NCBI GenBank assembly: GCA_021810205.1
Contig: JAJZJC010000013.1
Span: forward strand, 1-48,756
Direction of reading: 5' to 3'
DNA length: 48,756 bases
DNA from: Actinomycetes bacterium
Lineage (GTDB): Bacteria; Actinomycetota; Acidimicrobiia; Acidimicrobiales; RAAP-2
Shown here: in pieces, positions 1 to 8,131 of the stretch
How the letters are laid out: each line of letters starts with the position of its first letter
Position numbering within the stretch: position 1 is the stretch's first letter
Translations under genes and position numbers: made by a program
Notes under the pieces: model-generated
The model's input: the letters and a program-made list of their open reading frames with translations, nothing else
What the model was told of the DNA's origin: nothing
The model's database searches: none

Positions 1-365
1 GTGCTCGCCGCAGGAACGGTGGGGTTGGTGGTGCGCAGGCATGGGTTGTGCCCTGTGCGACCGGAGACAAGCGCCCTTGGGGTCGATATCGATGACTCGA
101 TCGCGGCGCGAAGTCAAGGCCTCCAGCCAAGATTTCTGCCTTTCTTCCTCTCGGCCCTTGCCGGCGCACGGGCGACCGTGCTGACCAGCGACAATGCCCC
201 TCGCGGGGTACTTCCGGGGTAGGGCACAACCCATCACGTGACGGACTCTTTGGCCCCCACCTGCCCGTGGTACGGCCGTCCCCTCCCGCCGCGGGGACGC
301 CGCGGGCCACGGGCGCGCTACCGCCAAGGGGTCGTGTCGTCGGCGCGTTCGACGACGCGACGCTC
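1..365. other. Window start, no supported gene
   Basis: No reading frame here has a convincing start, ribosome binding site or recognisable protein family. An open frame covers the first 222 bases, but its translation has no domain-like pattern and it may simply be a GC-rich chance frame. I see no RNA gene or clear promoter. Confidence 0.4.
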
Positions 366-611
366 ATGGCGAAGATCGCCAGAGCCGGGACGCCGTCCGC
401 CCGCACGACCCAGTTGACAGACGCGCTCGGTGAGGTGGCCGCGAGTCTGGACGCTTTGGCCCGCGCACAGGATGAGGCCCGCAGCACCATCGGTGGCGAC
501 GAGCCAAACTACGCGGTCGCCTTCGAGCAACTCTTTGTCGCGGTGGCTCGCCTGAACCCGCTCTACGCAGCCCTCGCGATCCGAAGCCTGGCGCAGCCTT
601 CGGTCTCTTGA
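366..611 (+). CDS. Small hypothetical protein, doubtful
   Basis: An 81-residue frame that I do not recognise. Codon use favours G or C at third positions, and the product would be an alanine-rich helical protein with a central acidic stretch (GDEPNYAVAFEQ) followed by a hydrophobic C-terminal half. There is no cysteine, signal peptide or membrane segment. The frame is open further upstream, to a GTG at 267, and neither start has a clear Shine-Dalgarno sequence, so the N-terminus is uncertain. It stands alone, with about 400 bases of apparently empty DNA after it. It could be a genuine orphan or a chance frame. Confidence 0.3.
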   Translation: MAKIARAGTPSARTTQLTDALGEVAASLDALARAQDEARSTIGGDEPNYAVAFEQLFVAVARLNPLYAALAIRSLAQPSVS

Positions 612-1021
612 GCGGCGAAAGCGGGCGCGCAGACAAGTGCCCCACTGCCGGCAACATGACGGGACGGTTGTGGCTGGCATCGCGAACAGGGGACCCGCTG
701 TTGGAGCCGGGTCGACGATGGCGACACAAGTCTCCATGGACCCAGCCTGGGCGGTCACCGCCGAAAGGTGAAGAAGAGCGGCGCGAAAGTGCCGGGGACC
801 AAGCCTCGCTTCCCTATCAATCTGTGGCAGCGTTGGGCATAGGCGAGGGCAGTCTTGGCTCGTCAGTGAGGTTCGGTACCGGGTCGTCGCAAGACATGCT
901 GGCTCGACGTGGTGGCCTCGACACGCTCTCAACATGTTTCGATCGTCAGAATGACGCGGCGCAGGAGATACCTCGCAGCAGACGGCCAGACAGCCGGCCA
1001 TGCAGCACGACAGGAGGAACG
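612..1021. other. Intergenic stretch, nothing recognised
   Basis: About 400 bases between two small ORFs. Frames cross it on both strands, but none combines a start, a ribosome binding site and protein-like composition. The only functional signal is the Shine-Dalgarno sequence of the next gene at its right end (AGGAGG near 1012-1017). No hairpin terminator or RNA gene was found by eye. Confidence 0.4.
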
Positions 1022-1297
1022 ATGGACTTCAGGCGCAAGCTGCTTGTGGGTGCCCTTGTAGCTGGACCGCTCGTCGGTGGAGGTGCCGCGGCGTGGGCCG
1101 CGATCTCGCCCGCGGCCGGCGCCCTAACGGCAGCGACGACGCAAACGGCTTCGACAGTTTACAGGGGAGCGATAGCAGACGTCCAGACAGGAGTGACAGC
1201 AAACGTCCAGACAGGAGTGACTGTCCAGACAGGAGCGACGACAAGCGCTTCTGACCAGAGCGAAGCCGGGCCCGCGGCAAGCGAGCCGGGTGCCTGA
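1022..1297 (+). CDS. Small exported protein with VQTG repeats
   Basis: A 91-residue protein that begins at an ATG preceded by a strong AGGAGG. The N-terminus has the form of a Sec signal peptide: MDFRRK, then a hydrophobic alanine/glycine/valine core ending near AAAWA at about residue 26. The mature part is low in complexity, rich in threonine, alanine and valine. It carries three copies of a VQTG(V/A)T motif, encoded by three near-identical 17-base DNA repeats (1181-1197, 1205-1221, 1223-1239). No catalytic motif or family is recognised. The frame stays open upstream to 608, but the signal peptide and ribosome site favour this start. It lies upstream of a two-component system, and a link to it is only conjecture. 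Confidence 0.55.
   Translation: MDFRRKLLVGALVAGPLVGGGAAAWAAISPAAGALTAATTQTASTVYRGAIADVQTGVTANVQTGVTVQTGATTSASDQSEAGPAASEPGA
1181..1239 (+). repeat. Three direct 17-bp repeats in coding sequence
   Basis: GTCCAGACAGGAGTGAC occurs at 1181-1197 and 1205-1221, and with one change (T to C) at 1223-1239. The copies are offset by 24 and 18 bases, both multiples of three, so they keep frame and produce the repeated VQTG motif of the small exported protein. Confidence 0.85.
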
Positions 1298-1496
1298 CGG
1301 ACAGCACGTCTCAGGCCGGCGAGACGACCAGAGGAGCCACAGTCGTCCCGCAGAGCGAGGAGTCTGCCGAGGCCGCGTCAAGAACTCCTCCGTGCCGCAG
1401 TTGCGTGGGCGGGCTCGGGCCTCCGGCCCAGAGCCCGCTGCGACCGGCGGCCGCAGCACATGGTTGCCATATCGGTCGGGTCGTAGTGTCTCCGCA

Positions 1497-2273
1497 GTGA
1501 GGATCCTCGTGATCGAAGATGACGAGCGCATGGCTGAGCTGCTCAAGCAGGGCCTCGAGGAGCAGGGTCATGCGGTCGATGTAGTCCACGATGGGCCAGA
1601 CGGCGTCTGGATGGCGACGGAGAACCGCTATGCCGCGATCATCCTCGATGCCATGTTGCCGGGCTTGGACGGGTTCGAGGCGGCCCGCCGGATGCGCTCG
1701 GCGGGTTGTTGGGCTCCTGTACTTCTACTGACGGCGCGCACGGGGGTCGACGACCGGGTGAAGGGGCTCGATGCCGGGGCCGACGACTACCTCGCAAAGC
1801 CCTTCAGCTTCGACGAGCTGGCCGCACGCCTCCGTGCCCTCGTCCGCCGCGGACAGCCCGAGCGACCCGTCGTTCTCGAGGTCGGTGACATGCGCTTCGA
1901 TCCGGTCACTCGTCGTGCTTCGAGGGGAGATCGGGAGCTCGACCTCACGGCCAAGGAGCTGGCGCTGCTCGAGCTGTTCATGCGGCATCCCAACGAGCTC
2001 CTCACCCGGGGCCGCATCGTCGAGGAGCTCTGGGACTTCGCCTACGACAGCGTCTCCAACGTCGTCGACCAGCACGTCGCACGCCTCCGGCGAAAGATGG
2101 GGCCGGTGGGCGAGTGCGTCATTGAGACGATCCGAGGCGTGGGCTACCGGCTCGTGCTCGTACCATCCGGTGCGGCCATCGCGGTGGAGCCGGTCACAAC
2201 ACGCGCGACGTCCGACGCTGAGACGCGAAGCAGTGGAGACGGCGGCGGCGCCGTCAGAGACGCCGGTCAGTGA
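1497..2273 (+). CDS. OmpR/PhoB-family response regulator
   Basis: A DNA-binding response regulator of 258 residues. The receiver domain begins directly at the start codon (VRILVIEDDE, the acidic pocket) and has the phospho-acceptor Asp51 in IILDAMLPGLDG, the conserved Thr in LLLTAR and the Lys in YLAKPFSFDE. From about residue 125 comes an OmpR-type winged helix (LDLTAKELALLELF, then SVSNVVDQHVARLRRK and ETIRGVGYRLV). The GTG at 1497 gives standard family length and Asp numbering; the open frame reaches upstream to 1290, but that part has no receiver homology. A tail of about 35 residues follows the winged helix. Its partner is the histidine kinase at 2477, with one tiny gene between them in a coupled operon. 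The stimulus is unknown. Confidence 0.93.
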   Translation: MRILVIEDDERMAELLKQGLEEQGHAVDVVHDGPDGVWMATENRYAAIILDAMLPGLDGFEAARRMRSAGCWAPVLLLTARTGVDDRVKGLDAGADDYLAKPFSFDELAARLRALVRRGQPERPVVLEVGDMRFDPVTRRASRGDRELDLTAKELALLELFMRHPNELLTRGRIVEELWDFAYDSVSNVVDQHVARLRRKMGPVGECVIETIRGVGYRLVLVPSGAAIAVEPVTTRATSDAETRSSGDGGGAVRDAGQ

Positions 2274-2470
2274 TGATCGAGAACCGGACTCCGTGCGGGA
2301 AATGCCACGAAGCAATCGAGGTGGAGGTCGTCGTGCTCCATGGGACTCTGCACCCAGTCTTCGCCCATTTGTGCGATGAAGGCCGTCGGCACGAGATCGC
2401 GAACACGCTGTCATGGTGTGCGTCCAAACCGGTCCCACCCGAGATACCAGCGGCCGAGTACCACGGCTGA
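2273..2470 (+). CDS. Tiny Cys/His-rich protein between regulator and kinase
   Basis: A 65-residue protein that I do not recognise. Its ATG overlaps the response regulator stop by one base (TGATG), and its stop lies six bases before the kinase start, so it looks translationally coupled within the operon. Near the N-terminus it has PCGKCHE, a CxxCH arrangement, followed by LHGTLHPVFAHLCDE with further His and Cys residues. This spacing could form a small zinc site. There is no signal peptide or membrane span. CxxCH is also the haem c motif, but a cytochrome would need export, which is not seen. Codon use matches the neighbours. A modulator of the two-component system is conceivable but unproven. 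Confidence 0.6.
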   Translation: MIENRTPCGKCHEAIEVEVVVLHGTLHPVFAHLCDEGRRHEIANTLSWCASKPVPPEIPAAEYHG

Positions 2471-2476
2471 CCAGAG

Positions 2477-3976
2477 GTGACGATCCGTCAAAGGCTCGTA
2501 CTGTTCTTCTCGGGGGTCACGATCGTGGCAGCGAGCCTCTTCGGGTACATCTTCGTCACCGAGTTCGCCGGAGGGCTCCGGCATTCGGTCCTCGCCTCCC
2601 TCCAGACGCGCACCGCGACACTGCTCCAACGGCTTCCCGATACCGCGAGCGGTCCGCAGATTGCGCAAGGATCGCTCGGAGTCGCGGACCTCGCCGAGTC
2701 GCAGGATGTCACTCAGGAGCTCACCTTGGGCGCGAAGGTGCTCGTCGCGTTGGGGCCGGGCACGGATAAGCCACTCGTGGGGCCCGCGACGCTGCGTCTG
2801 GCTCGCCGTTCGCCCCAGGTTCTCCACATCAGCGTCGGTCGTCGCCGCACAACCTTCCTCCTCCTCGTCACGGCGACCGGTCAGGGCGACACGTTCCTCG
2901 TGGTCGGCCAGTCGCTCGCGACGGTGGACCAGGCGGTGAGCCAGCTGACGATGGCAGTCTCCGTCGGAGGCGTGCTCGCGGTGCTCGCCACCGCGCTTGC
3001 CGCGTGGTTCCTCGCTGGCCGGGCGCTCGCCCCTGTTGAGCGCATGCGACGAGAAGCGTCACACATCTCCGCACGCGACAGCGACACAGCCTTGAGTGTG
3101 CCCCCGTCCAACGACGAGCTTGCACGACTCGCAGTCACCCTCAACGACCTGCTCGGCCGCCTCCACGCCGCCGTCGAACGCGAGCGAGGCTTCTCGGCCG
3201 CAGCCAGCCACGAACTGAGAAGCCCCCTCGCCGTCTTGCGCGCGGAGCTCCAACTCGCGGCCAGACCCGGGCGTTCGCCCGAATACCTCTCTGAGGCGGT
3301 CAGGCGAGCAACCGGCGAAGTCGACCGTGTCATCGACCTCGCTAACCGTCTCCTCCTCATCTCCCAGGGCGACGAGGACGTCGTCCATTTGGAAATGGTT
3401 CAGGTCGACGTCAGGGACATCGTGCAAGACACCCTCGCCTCCCAGTCCCAGAAGTTCGAAGCGGCGGGTGTCTCCGTCTCGCTGCATGCGCCGAACGCCG
3501 TCAGGGCGCGCGTCGACATCGTGGCCTATCGCCGGATCGTCGAGAACCTGGTCGAGAACGCGCTACGGCACGCCGGCTCTCTTCACCGCCTCGACGTCGG
3601 GCTCTTCCCCGAGTGCACAGAGGTCAGGCTCGAGGTCGCGGACGACGGCGCAGGGTTCCCGCCGGACTTCTTGCCGCATGCGTTCGAACGCTTTTCGCGT
3701 GCCGACCCGAGCCGAAGTCGGCAATCGGGGGGAGCGGGGCTTGGGCTCTCACTTGTCGCCGTACTCGCGCGCGCCCACGGCGGGAGAGTGCAGGCTGCCA
3801 ACCGACTCGGTGGTGGAGCAGTCGTGAGGGTCTGGATCCCGACCACGTATGTCGCCGAGGTGGAACTGAGCTCGACGAACGACCCGACCACCGCGGTCGC
3901 CAATGGACAGCTTTCTCAACTCCACCCCGACCGCGAAGTGTGGGACGCAGGGGACTCGCGGGCGACTTTGAGTTGA
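2477..3976 (+). CDS. Membrane sensor histidine kinase
   Basis: A 499-residue HAMP-type sensor kinase that should phosphorylate the regulator encoded just upstream. An N-terminal transmembrane segment (about residues 10-30) is followed by an extracytoplasmic sensor region of about 120 residues, then a second transmembrane segment (about 155-180). Next comes a HAMP linker (LAPVERMRREA), then the HisKA dimerisation domain with the phospho-acceptor His245 in SHELRSPL. The ATPase domain has an N box (RIVENLVENALRHAG), a G1 box (VADDGAGFP), an F box (FERFSR) and a G2 box (GGAGLGLSLV). All the catalytic motifs are intact. The sensor region shows no PAS or metal-binding pattern that I recognise. It starts at a GTG six bases after the preceding small gene. 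Confidence 0.93.
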   Translation: MTIRQRLVLFFSGVTIVAASLFGYIFVTEFAGGLRHSVLASLQTRTATLLQRLPDTASGPQIAQGSLGVADLAESQDVTQELTLGAKVLVALGPGTDKPLVGPATLRLARRSPQVLHISVGRRRTTFLLLVTATGQGDTFLVVGQSLATVDQAVSQLTMAVSVGGVLAVLATALAAWFLAGRALAPVERMRREASHISARDSDTALSVPPSNDELARLAVTLNDLLGRLHAAVERERGFSAAASHELRSPLAVLRAELQLAARPGRSPEYLSEAVRRATGEVDRVIDLANRLLLISQGDEDVVHLEMVQVDVRDIVQDTLASQSQKFEAAGVSVSLHAPNAVRARVDIVAYRRIVENLVENALRHAGSLHRLDVGLFPECTEVRLEVADDGAGFPPDFLPHAFERFSRADPSRSRQSGGAGLGLSLVAVLARAHGGRVQAANRLGGGAVVRVWIPTTYVAEVELSSTNDPTTAVANGQLSQLHPDREVWDAGDSRATLS

Positions 3977-4040
3977 GCTTCGTCTCGCGAATACACCGGC
4001 GGTGGACTGCAGAATCCGATGTGTCGGGGTGTGCCGCTCG

Positions 4041-4840
4041 TTACGCGCGTCGCCACTGCTCGGCCGCTCGGCGCCGGTAGGCCTGAGTTTCGGCGATGCG
4101 CTCCTCGGACTCCGACGGAATCCGCACGGAGGCCACCTCGGCGAGCCGCAGCCGCGCGCTCTCGTAGCCGATCGCGCCCAAATGGCCTCGTGCGGCCGCT
4201 GTGTCGGCCCCAGGGCGGCCGTCGCGACGGGCACGGTTGCTTGTGCCAGGACCCGGCGGGCGCCGGCCTCCCGGCGCGGGTGGCCGAAGTAGAAGCAGAT
4301 CCAGTAGGCGAGCCCTGAGGCCACCTGGAGGTCCTCGTCGCTCGTGAGCTTCTTCTCCAGGCGCTCCAAGGTCTCGGTCGAGCGGTCGTACTCCAAGCAG
4401 AAGACGATCCGGTTGTCGGCCTCCTCCCACACACCCAGGCCGTCGAGCTGGGCGATCCGGTCGCACTGGCTGGCACAGTGGCGCTCCGACCACCACAGCG
4501 ACAGGTCGCAGTCCTCCCGCCGGCGGGACTCGGCCAGAAGGGCCGAGAAGAAGCCGTTCACGTCGACCAGGTGCCGCAGGCGCTGGGACTTCCCGATGGT
4601 GAGGGCCTTGTCGGCCCGCCAGCGCGACGTGTCGGGGTCCTCGCCCCGTTCGGCGGCGACCACCGTGGCGCCGAGCTCGTCGAGCACGTAGTGGTACGGG
4701 AGGCTGGCGTAGCGGTGGTCGAGCGGCTGGAAGCGGTCCACGAGCCGGAGCTTGTAGAGCGTGGTCAAGCGGTGCTGGGCGGTGTTCCGGCTGCGCTGTC
4801 GGCACCGAGACGGTGCTCCGTTCAGGACTCGCGACCGCAC
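4041..4840 (-). pseudogene. Replication-relaxation family protein, frameshifted and truncated
   Basis: Read on the minus strand, about 210 residues resemble actinobacterial replication-relaxation proteins, which are linked to plasmids and integrative elements. The upstream part has the winged-helix signature (RLTTLYKLRLVDRFQP) and the core (LPYHYVLDELGA). It continues through GFFSALLAE and NRIVFCLEYDRSTETLERLEKKL. Near 4195-4215 the homology jumps to another frame, which supplies the C-terminus (HLGAIGYESARLRLAEV to EQWRRA, stop at 4041-4043). The first helix-turn-helix half expected at the N-terminus is missing. A frameshift plus a lost 5' end indicates a dead gene. A sequencing error could explain the shift but not the truncation. 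Confidence 0.65.
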
Positions 4841-5164
4841 TGGCAGGGGTGATGGCGACCGTGGTGGCGATCCGCTGGATCCCCCTCACGCCAAGTAGCC
4901 CGCACGGCGGACCTTCACATGCCGAGCCGCCAGGCTGATCGCCGGCCCCTCGGCCAACGGATCGAGTTTCGCATTCTGGGGGGCCGGGGCACCCAGTCCT
5001 CACGTGTTACGTGGGGACCACTTCACGTTTCGAGCTGTCGCCATCGTGCCACGGCTCTGTGACGCGCTCGGAAGTCCGACAGGGCGTGCTGACGCGCCGG
5101 TTGCTCGACTACGGGCGTGCCGAGACGAGCTCGGCACGGCGTTTCCGCGGGAACGTCCAGACGA
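4841..5164. other. Intergenic stretch, nothing recognised
   Basis: About 320 bases between two mobile-element relics. Frames cross it on both strands but look like GC-rich noise, with arginine- and proline-heavy translations. I found no terminal inverted repeats, tRNA gene or attachment-site duplication that would mark the borders of the former element. Confidence 0.4.
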
Positions 5165-5542
5165 CTACGGGGATGCGCCGACGAGGTCGCTGAGCGTGGT
5201 CCGCCGACGGCGCCTGGTCCGTGGAGCAAGTCCCTCGCGCTTGCGGCGCTCGACGCCGGTGCGGCGAGCGAGTGAGCGGCGCCAAGGCCTGGGATCGAGC
5301 ATCATCGACGCTTCCCGCAACGGGCAGCGGACCTTGCCAGAAAGGGCCGGGCACGTGACCCGGTGGTAGCCGTCTGCGTCCTTTGCACTGAGCCGTCCGA
5401 GCTTGTAGGGGGCGAGCTCGGCGGCCCGTTCGCCGTGAGCAGCGACCTCTTCGGTGCTGGCGTCGCGTGCGAGCGGTGAGAGGTCCAAGAGCGGGTGGGC
5501 GTCTTCGGGCAGTAGACGTTGCGGTTTGAAGTACGAGTCCAT
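5165..5542 (-). pseudogene. Degenerate transposase C-terminal remnant
   Basis: The minus-strand translation from an ATG at 5542 contains LSAKDADGYHRVTCPALSG, then KVRCPLREASM, then RRSLARRTGVER. This order and wording resemble the C-terminal half of a transposase family common in actinobacteria. The stretch normally found between the CPLR segment and the arginine-rich RRS.ARRTG.ER segment seems deleted, and no DDE catalytic triad can be followed. What comes after VER is arginine-rich noise. I therefore call it a relic. The family assignment rests on remembered motif similarity. Confidence 0.5.
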
Positions 5543-5853
5543 TGCCCCGCTGGCGACACGCTCTCTCGGCACGTGGCGCAAAAGAGATTGACGCGTCGAG
5601 GGTGTCGGAGTAGACCGCATCTGCGAAAGGGCCGACGTCGCGGTTCGTCGCAACGGGAGGGGACTGGGCGGAGGGGATTCTCGGAGAGTGGAGGGGCCGG
5701 TCCGCGAGCGCACTGCGCGACTGCGTGGTGATGCGTGCGTCTTCGGTTCCGCCTCTCAAAGGCTCTGACGATCCTGTCCGGCCGGTAGTGCACGAAGGCC
5801 GCAATACAAACAAGCACACAACGCAAGCCAGCATCCAGGGCAGGGGGTCGTCC
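5543..5853. other. Intergenic stretch before the large exported protein
   Basis: About 310 bases with no supported gene. The frame of the following gene is open upstream to 5725, but the translated part (5725-5853) lacks protein-like pattern, and the signal peptide of the next gene starts at 5854. The G-rich run CAGGGGG at about 5841-5847 probably serves as the ribosome binding site of that gene. Confidence 0.4.
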
Positions 5854-7926
5854 ATGAAGCACAGGCTCGGCAGTTTCATCATCGGAGGCGTCGCACTCGC
5901 GCTCGCGACGCTGGGGATACCGGCCGCGACCGCGACCGCCGGTGCCCAAACGCACACGGCACAGACGTTCACGCTCACACCCACGGGCACCACCGTGACG
6001 TCACTGGGTACATCGGCATGGACGCCGACAGCACCTGCGGGCCCGGCAACCACGACGTCGGCGGTGACCTCGGCACCCCTCACCACGACAGCCGCCAAGG
6101 CCGCGATGCCGAGGATCCCCGACGTGGGCAAGACACCGCGCAGCACCGTCCCCGTCGTCACGGGCGGCGGCTCGGGGATCAGCCAGACACTCGGAAGCGC
6201 ACCCGATCCCCACCACCGTGCGGGTTCCGGCGGGCACGGGTCTGGTCCCGGCGCGACAAGGCTGGGTCCGATCGTGGGCGCGACAGCCGGTCTGACTTCC
6301 ATCGCCGGCAGCAACGCCTTCGACCAGGGGATCCTTCACCCCACCTACAAGACAGGTCAACCCCAACCACTGCCCGGGATCGACGTCGAGCCTCCCGATC
6401 AAGGCCTCTGCGCCGGCAACGGCTACGTGATGGAAGTAAACAACATGGTCGTGCAGATGTACAACAGCACGACCATGACCCCGCTCAGCGCGCACGGGAT
6501 GGCGATCGAGAAGCTGTTCAACGCGCCGGAGATCTTCGGTGGCGCCCACACAGGCACCGTGAGCGTCCAGGGCGACCCTCGCTGCTACTTCGATCCCCAG
6601 ACGAACCGCTGGTTCGCCAGCCAGATCTTCCTGACAGAGGCCGGAGGGAAGACCGCCCTCGGCTGGGCGGGGGAGTTCGTCGCAGTCAGCACCTCGGCGG
6701 TACCGACGGGGTCGTGGCACGTGTACTACATCCCAGACCAGTTCAACGCCAAGCGCGTGGACGGCTGCAACAACCACAAGAACCCCTGCTACGGCGATCA
6801 GCCGCTCCTCGGGGTGAATGGCAACGCTGTGTTCATCTCCACCAATGAGTACACGCTGGCCGGTCGGCACGTCGTCGGGGGCGTGGCGACCGAGTACGCG
6901 CTCAGCAAGTCCGACCTCATCGCTGGTGTCCCGTCACCGATCTACTGGAACCACCTCGGCGACACGGTCCCAGAGCCGGGCAACCCGACCTGTCCGTACG
7001 CCGCGACATACGGCGAGCCGACACAGGTCATCTGCCCGTGGTACTCGATCGTGCCCGCAAGTTCCGATGGCGCCTACGTCACAAAGACAGGCGGGACCTT
7101 CTACTCCATGTCGACGACGACATTCGTCACAGCCGGCAGCCACGGGGTCGCGCTCTGGACGTTCACGAACACCGACGCGGTGACGACCGGCGGCGCGCAC
7201 GTGACAGGGGCGGTGACCGTGTCGACAACCGTGTCGTACGCCGAGCCGCCAGCCCTGGTCGCGCAGAAGCTGGGTCCGCACCCGCTGGGCACACTCTGGA
7301 AGACACTTACCGGCAAGACACCGATTCCTTGGCCGAACGGCGAGGGCAAGATCTCGGCGAACACAGATCGGATCACGACGGCTGCCTACGACCCGGCGAC
7401 CGGCTCGGTCTGGGGGGCGCTCAACACGACGTCACCGAGCCAGCCGGCAGATGCGGCGATCGCGTGGTTCAGCGTCACGCCGAGCGGCTCGGGGTCTGGA
7501 CTCCACGCGAACGCAGTCCAGTCCGGCTTCCTGTCGGCCCGGGGAGCGAGCGACTTCTTCCCGGCCATCGCCTTCACGAATGGGGGTGCCGGTGTCATGG
7601 GCTACGACCTCAGCGGCACAGGCCTCTACCCTTCGACCGGGTACACGTCGCTCTCGCAGAGCGGTCCCACAAACACGTTGCGCCTCGCGCGGGCCGGTGT
7701 CGGGCCAACGGATGGCTTCACCGAGTACACAGCGACATATGGCCGTCCACGCTGGGGGGACTACTCAGCGGCGACCGCGACAGGAGGAACGTTCTTCTTC
7801 GCGGGCGAGATGGTGAACCAGAGCTGCACCACCACGCAGTTCAAGGCGACATTCACCTGCGGCGGGACCCGCGACCTCGAGGCCAACTGGGCTACGAGCG
7901 TGAACAAGCTCAGCTCCGCCGGCTGA
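5854..7926 (+). CDS. Large secreted protein of unknown function
   Basis: A 690-residue exported protein. The start at 5854 gives a clear Sec signal peptide: MKHRLGS, then a hydrophobic stretch, with cleavage expected near TAGAQTHTAQ at about residue 30. A threonine/alanine/proline-rich linker runs to about residue 150. The rest resembles a repeated beta-sheet fold, with segments such as QGDPRCYFDPQTNRWFAS, GDQPLLGVNGNAVFIS and YDPATGSVWGALNT spaced along the chain. Several paired cysteines (for example GCNNHKNPCYG and SCTTTQFKATFTCGG) suggest disulfides. The spacing is propeller-like, but I do not recognise a catalytic motif or a named family. No sortase signal or C-terminal anchor is visible. 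It ends just before a strong hairpin, so it is probably a single-gene unit outside the catabolic island. Confidence 0.75.
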   Translation: MKHRLGSFIIGGVALALATLGIPAATATAGAQTHTAQTFTLTPTGTTVTSLGTSAWTPTAPAGPATTTSAVTSAPLTTTAAKAAMPRIPDVGKTPRSTVPVVTGGGSGISQTLGSAPDPHHRAGSGGHGSGPGATRLGPIVGATAGLTSIAGSNAFDQGILHPTYKTGQPQPLPGIDVEPPDQGLCAGNGYVMEVNNMVVQMYNSTTMTPLSAHGMAIEKLFNAPEIFGGAHTGTVSVQGDPRCYFDPQTNRWFASQIFLTEAGGKTALGWAGEFVAVSTSAVPTGSWHVYYIPDQFNAKRVDGCNNHKNPCYGDQPLLGVNGNAVFISTNEYTLAGRHVVGGVATEYALSKSDLIAGVPSPIYWNHLGDTVPEPGNPTCPYAATYGEPTQVICPWYSIVPASSDGAYVTKTGGTFYSMSTTTFVTAGSHGVALWTFTNTDAVTTGGAHVTGAVTVSTTVSYAEPPALVAQKLGPHPLGTLWKTLTGKTPIPWPNGEGKISANTDRITTAAYDPATGSVWGALNTTSPSQPADAAIAWFSVTPSGSGSGLHANAVQSGFLSARGASDFFPAIAFTNGGAGVMGYDLSGTGLYPSTGYTSLSQSGPTNTLRLARAGVGPTDGFTEYTATYGRPRWGDYSAATATGGTFFFAGEMVNQSCTTTQFKATFTCGGTRDLEANWATSVNKLSSAG

Positions 7927-7965
7927 GGCACGGACGCCGATGCGCTGAGGCGCTGAGAGCAGCCG

Positions 7966-7998
7966 CCGGACCGGTGGGCAGAACGCCCACCGGTCCGG
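7966..7998 (+). terminator. Perfect 14-bp hairpin after the exported protein gene
   Basis: CCGGACCGGTGGGC (7966-7979) pairs perfectly with GCCCACCGGTCCGG (7985-7998) around a five-base loop AGAAC. It lies 40 bases after the stop codon at 7926. There is no T-run after it, which is common for terminators in high-GC actinobacteria. It probably ends transcription before the catabolic island. Confidence 0.7.
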
Positions 7999-8067
7999 CA
8001 TGGCCGGGCCCGGTCGCGTTGGCCGCTGGGCGTGCCGATCCGGGTGACGGCTGGCGCGGCGCCGTAC

Positions 8068-8079
8068 ATTTGATCTGTG
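8068..8079 (+). promoter_or_regulatory. Predicted GntR operator, site A
   Basis: ATTTGATCTGTG fits the left half and centre of the motif ATTTGATCARAY shared by six intergenic sites in this window. It lies 52 bases upstream of the start of the first luciferase-like gene and overlaps TACATT (8065-8070), a possible -10 element. It is the weakest copy on its right half. Confidence 0.5.
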
Positions 8080-8131
8080 CTCGAGGACAGAAGCCCGGTG
8101 GGACCTGCCGGTCTTGCGTGAGGGAGGGAAG

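Noticed and set aside
608..1297. A 229-residue protein instead of the small exported one
   Set aside because: The upstream part lacks protein-like pattern, while the ATG at 1022 has a strong ribosome site and begins a signal peptide.
5109..6314. Long minus-strand open frame across the secreted protein gene
   Set aside because: It is antisense to a gene with a clear signal peptide and coding pattern, and its translation has low-complexity Ala/Val/Pro composition typical of GC-rich shadows. Only the 5165-5542 part shows transposase-like text, in a different frame.
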